A DNA stretch of 21,527 nt from Reticulitermes lucifugus (taxonomy: Eukaryota; Arthropoda; Insecta; Blattodea; Rhinotermitidae), in assembly GCA_026260175.1 (NCBI GenBank), contig JAKCWW010004725.1, positions 18,218 through 39,744 on the forward strand. The letters run 5' to 3'. The notes under the pieces were generated by a model, which saw only the letters and a list, made by a program, of their open reading frames with translations, ran no database searches and had not been told where the DNA came from. The position numbers and the translations under genes were made by a program. Positions 20,101 through 21,527 of this stretch are shown in pieces (the stretch's first letter is position 1; every line of letters starts with the position of its first letter).

Positions 20101-20790
20101 CCATTTACGTCACAAAATGATTAATAATATTCTGTAAACCTTCATTTAACTCATGTATGCTACACAACACGAGTATACACAACTGTAACGCATACACTGC
20201 TTTTCTGATGGTTATTATCCCGAACAGATCAACTGAATTCTGTCTCCTGCGAAGTAAAATACATTATTACTTTCTGAAGAAACACATTACACACTGCCAC
20301 AAACAACTGCTGTAAAACTTAACATTTTTTAGTCCTTTATGAATTCAGAATCACAAAGAACATATATGACACTGAGATTTAAGCCCTGCAATTCTCTATA
20401 AATCTCTCCAGCAAGAAAACAAGAACACAGTTTGCGACACTTTTAAACATACTTCAATAAATACCAACTATTTTCAATCTAAACCTAACTGATAAATACT
20501 GAAGAAGTGTCAAACTTTAATTTCCTGTGAACTATCAAACTGTACTGAACACTATTGGTCACAGAACCATCCTAAGAGAGCTGACTTACAAAGTGATGAA
20601 CTACTTCTTCCTAGTGCCCATGTTATGATTATTTTCCTGCATATCAATCAACAACATTAAAAGTTTTACTGCACTGCTTCTGAAAGTTTTTACATATCCC
20701 TAAAAACACTTCAATTCTGCAGAACTCTACGTCATTAAACAAGGTAGACAATTTAACATACTCTCATATACTTACAAGTTTCACAGTATA
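17128..20790. other. about 3.7 kb without a recognisable gene
   Basis: AT-rich sequence with only short random-looking open frames on both strands. The right part must include the 3' UTR of the minus-strand gene ending at 20791; an ATTAAA on the minus strand (20516-20521) is one possible signal. I saw no transposase or reverse transcriptase motif and no RNA gene. Confidence 0.45.
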
Positions 20791-20865
20791 TCAGTCTTCA
20801 TCAGGTGTGAGTTCTTCTGGATTCACATGTTCCAAAATTTCTGACTGCTCCAACAGACTTTTAGC
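20791..20865 (-). CDS. 3'-terminal coding exon of an unidentified minus-strand gene
   Basis: On the minus strand a good acceptor (CCTTTTATTCTAG) precedes a 75-bp segment in clean phase 0. It encodes 24 residues, AKSLLEQSEILEHVNPEELT followed by PDED, and then TGA. The composition is protein-like: an amphipathic helix followed by an acidic tail. It is too short for family assignment. Upstream exons were not found between 20866 and the window edge, so the gene probably continues to the right. It converges on the BORCS8-side transcription unit. Confidence 0.6.
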   Translation of the reverse strand, partial: AKSLLEQSEILEHVNPEELTPDED

Positions 20866-20892
20866 CTAGAATAAAAGGACAAGACATAATTG

Positions 20893-20946
20893 TAATAATA
20901 ATAATAATAATAATAATAAAATAAATAAATATATATATATATAAAA
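20893..20946. repeat. (AAT)n/(AT)n microsatellite
   Basis: About ten AAT units grade into AAAT and AT dinucleotides. It lies some 30 bp upstream of the minus-strand exon, so its length may affect the branch-point region. Confidence 0.9.
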
Positions 20947-21112
20947 TTTACATGAACAACAAATCATAGACATTATTAAGAAGTTTGTGACTTCATCGCA
21001 GCTGGAGATATGATGATGGTTTGTATAAACTGTGAGTAAAACACTTGTGTACAGATGATCATAAGTTTTGTTGCATTTTAAAATGGCTAACATTGCAGAA
21101 CATGTGTACAAG

Positions 21113-21131
21113 TTCCATGTGAAACATGGAA
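21113..21131. repeat. short perfect hairpin
   Basis: GTTCCATGT and ACATGGAAC are perfect 9-bp inverted arms separated by GAA. No poly(U) tract or known motif is attached. It may be chance or a transposon end remnant. Confidence 0.5.
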
Positions 21132-21527
21132 CAATGATCACAAAAAATACAAAATGCTCAAGTATGCATTTTGAGGTGAAACTTTAAACCACGCTAGGAC
21201 ATATCAGCACTTCAAAAATGTGCAGTCATAATGTTTAATATTTATTGTGTGTAGTAATATGAAATTTGGTATGTTGATAGATTATAAATATGCCCATAAA
21301 TTGTATAAACAGTACTGTGTGTTAGCAATTACAAAATATTTCAATGGGGTGAATATTTGAGGTTATGTTCAACTGTGTAAGTCCTGAAATCTGACATTTA
21401 AAATTTTAATGTCAGTTCTGTGGTTTCCACAACTCAGACAGTCTATACTAAATATGAACTAAGTTTAATTATATACATAAACCAACAATATTGCACTTTT
21501 TTATATATATATTGTCACCCTACATAT

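Larger units (their letters stand above)
20866..21527 (-). other. probable intron of the minus-strand gene
   Basis: AT-rich sequence upstream (minus strand) of the exon at 20865, containing a microsatellite and a small hairpin. No further exon was recognised. Confidence 0.4.

Noticed and set aside
1..21527. CRISPR array, operon, rRNA, phage or defence system
   Set aside because: No regularly spaced direct repeats, no compact co-directional genes and no such motifs were seen; the sequence is eukaryotic.

Overview
The window looks like nuclear DNA from an insect. It is AT-rich, coding sequence is split by GT-AG introns, and the remaining space is crowded with decayed transposons, tRNA-derived SINEs and microsatellites of kinds common in insects. 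The repeat families recall polyneopteran genomes (cockroach, termite, stick insect), but that placement is an inference. Nothing bacterial, viral or CRISPR-like is present.

Layout. (1) 1-2320: a LINE 3'-end fossil on the minus strand, a 118-bp piggyBac-type MITE, then the last two visible exons of a plus-strand C2H2 zinc-finger protein whose 5' part lies outside the window or is not recognised. (2) 2320-11500: a transposon graveyard. It holds a non-autonomous hAT element, a Tc1/mariner-type transposase fossil, a 309-bp near-perfect palindrome, a microsatellite joined to a minus-strand SINE, a second SINE, an internally deleted mariner, a dispersed repeat and a nearly full-length piggyBac transposase pseudogene on the minus strand. 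(3) 11500-17130: a CpG-rich stretch, then the plus-strand BORCS8 gene (lysosome-positioning complex BORC) with three clear exons at 12102-13298. Its 3' end is unresolved; several downstream exon-like segments lie before a convincing terminal coding exon ending at 17003. (4) 17130-21527: mostly unassigned sequence, with a small minus-strand terminal exon at 20791-20865 from a gene that continues beyond the right edge, so the right half is a convergent gene pair.

Function. The host genes visible are a probable DNA-binding zinc-finger protein, BORCS8, an unrecognised C-terminus (16717-17003) and an unrecognised acidic C-terminus (minus strand). They do not form an evident pathway. I found no new multi-gene system. 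The most worthwhile leads are the exon structure downstream of BORCS8 exon 3, the unidentified terminal exon and the long palindrome.
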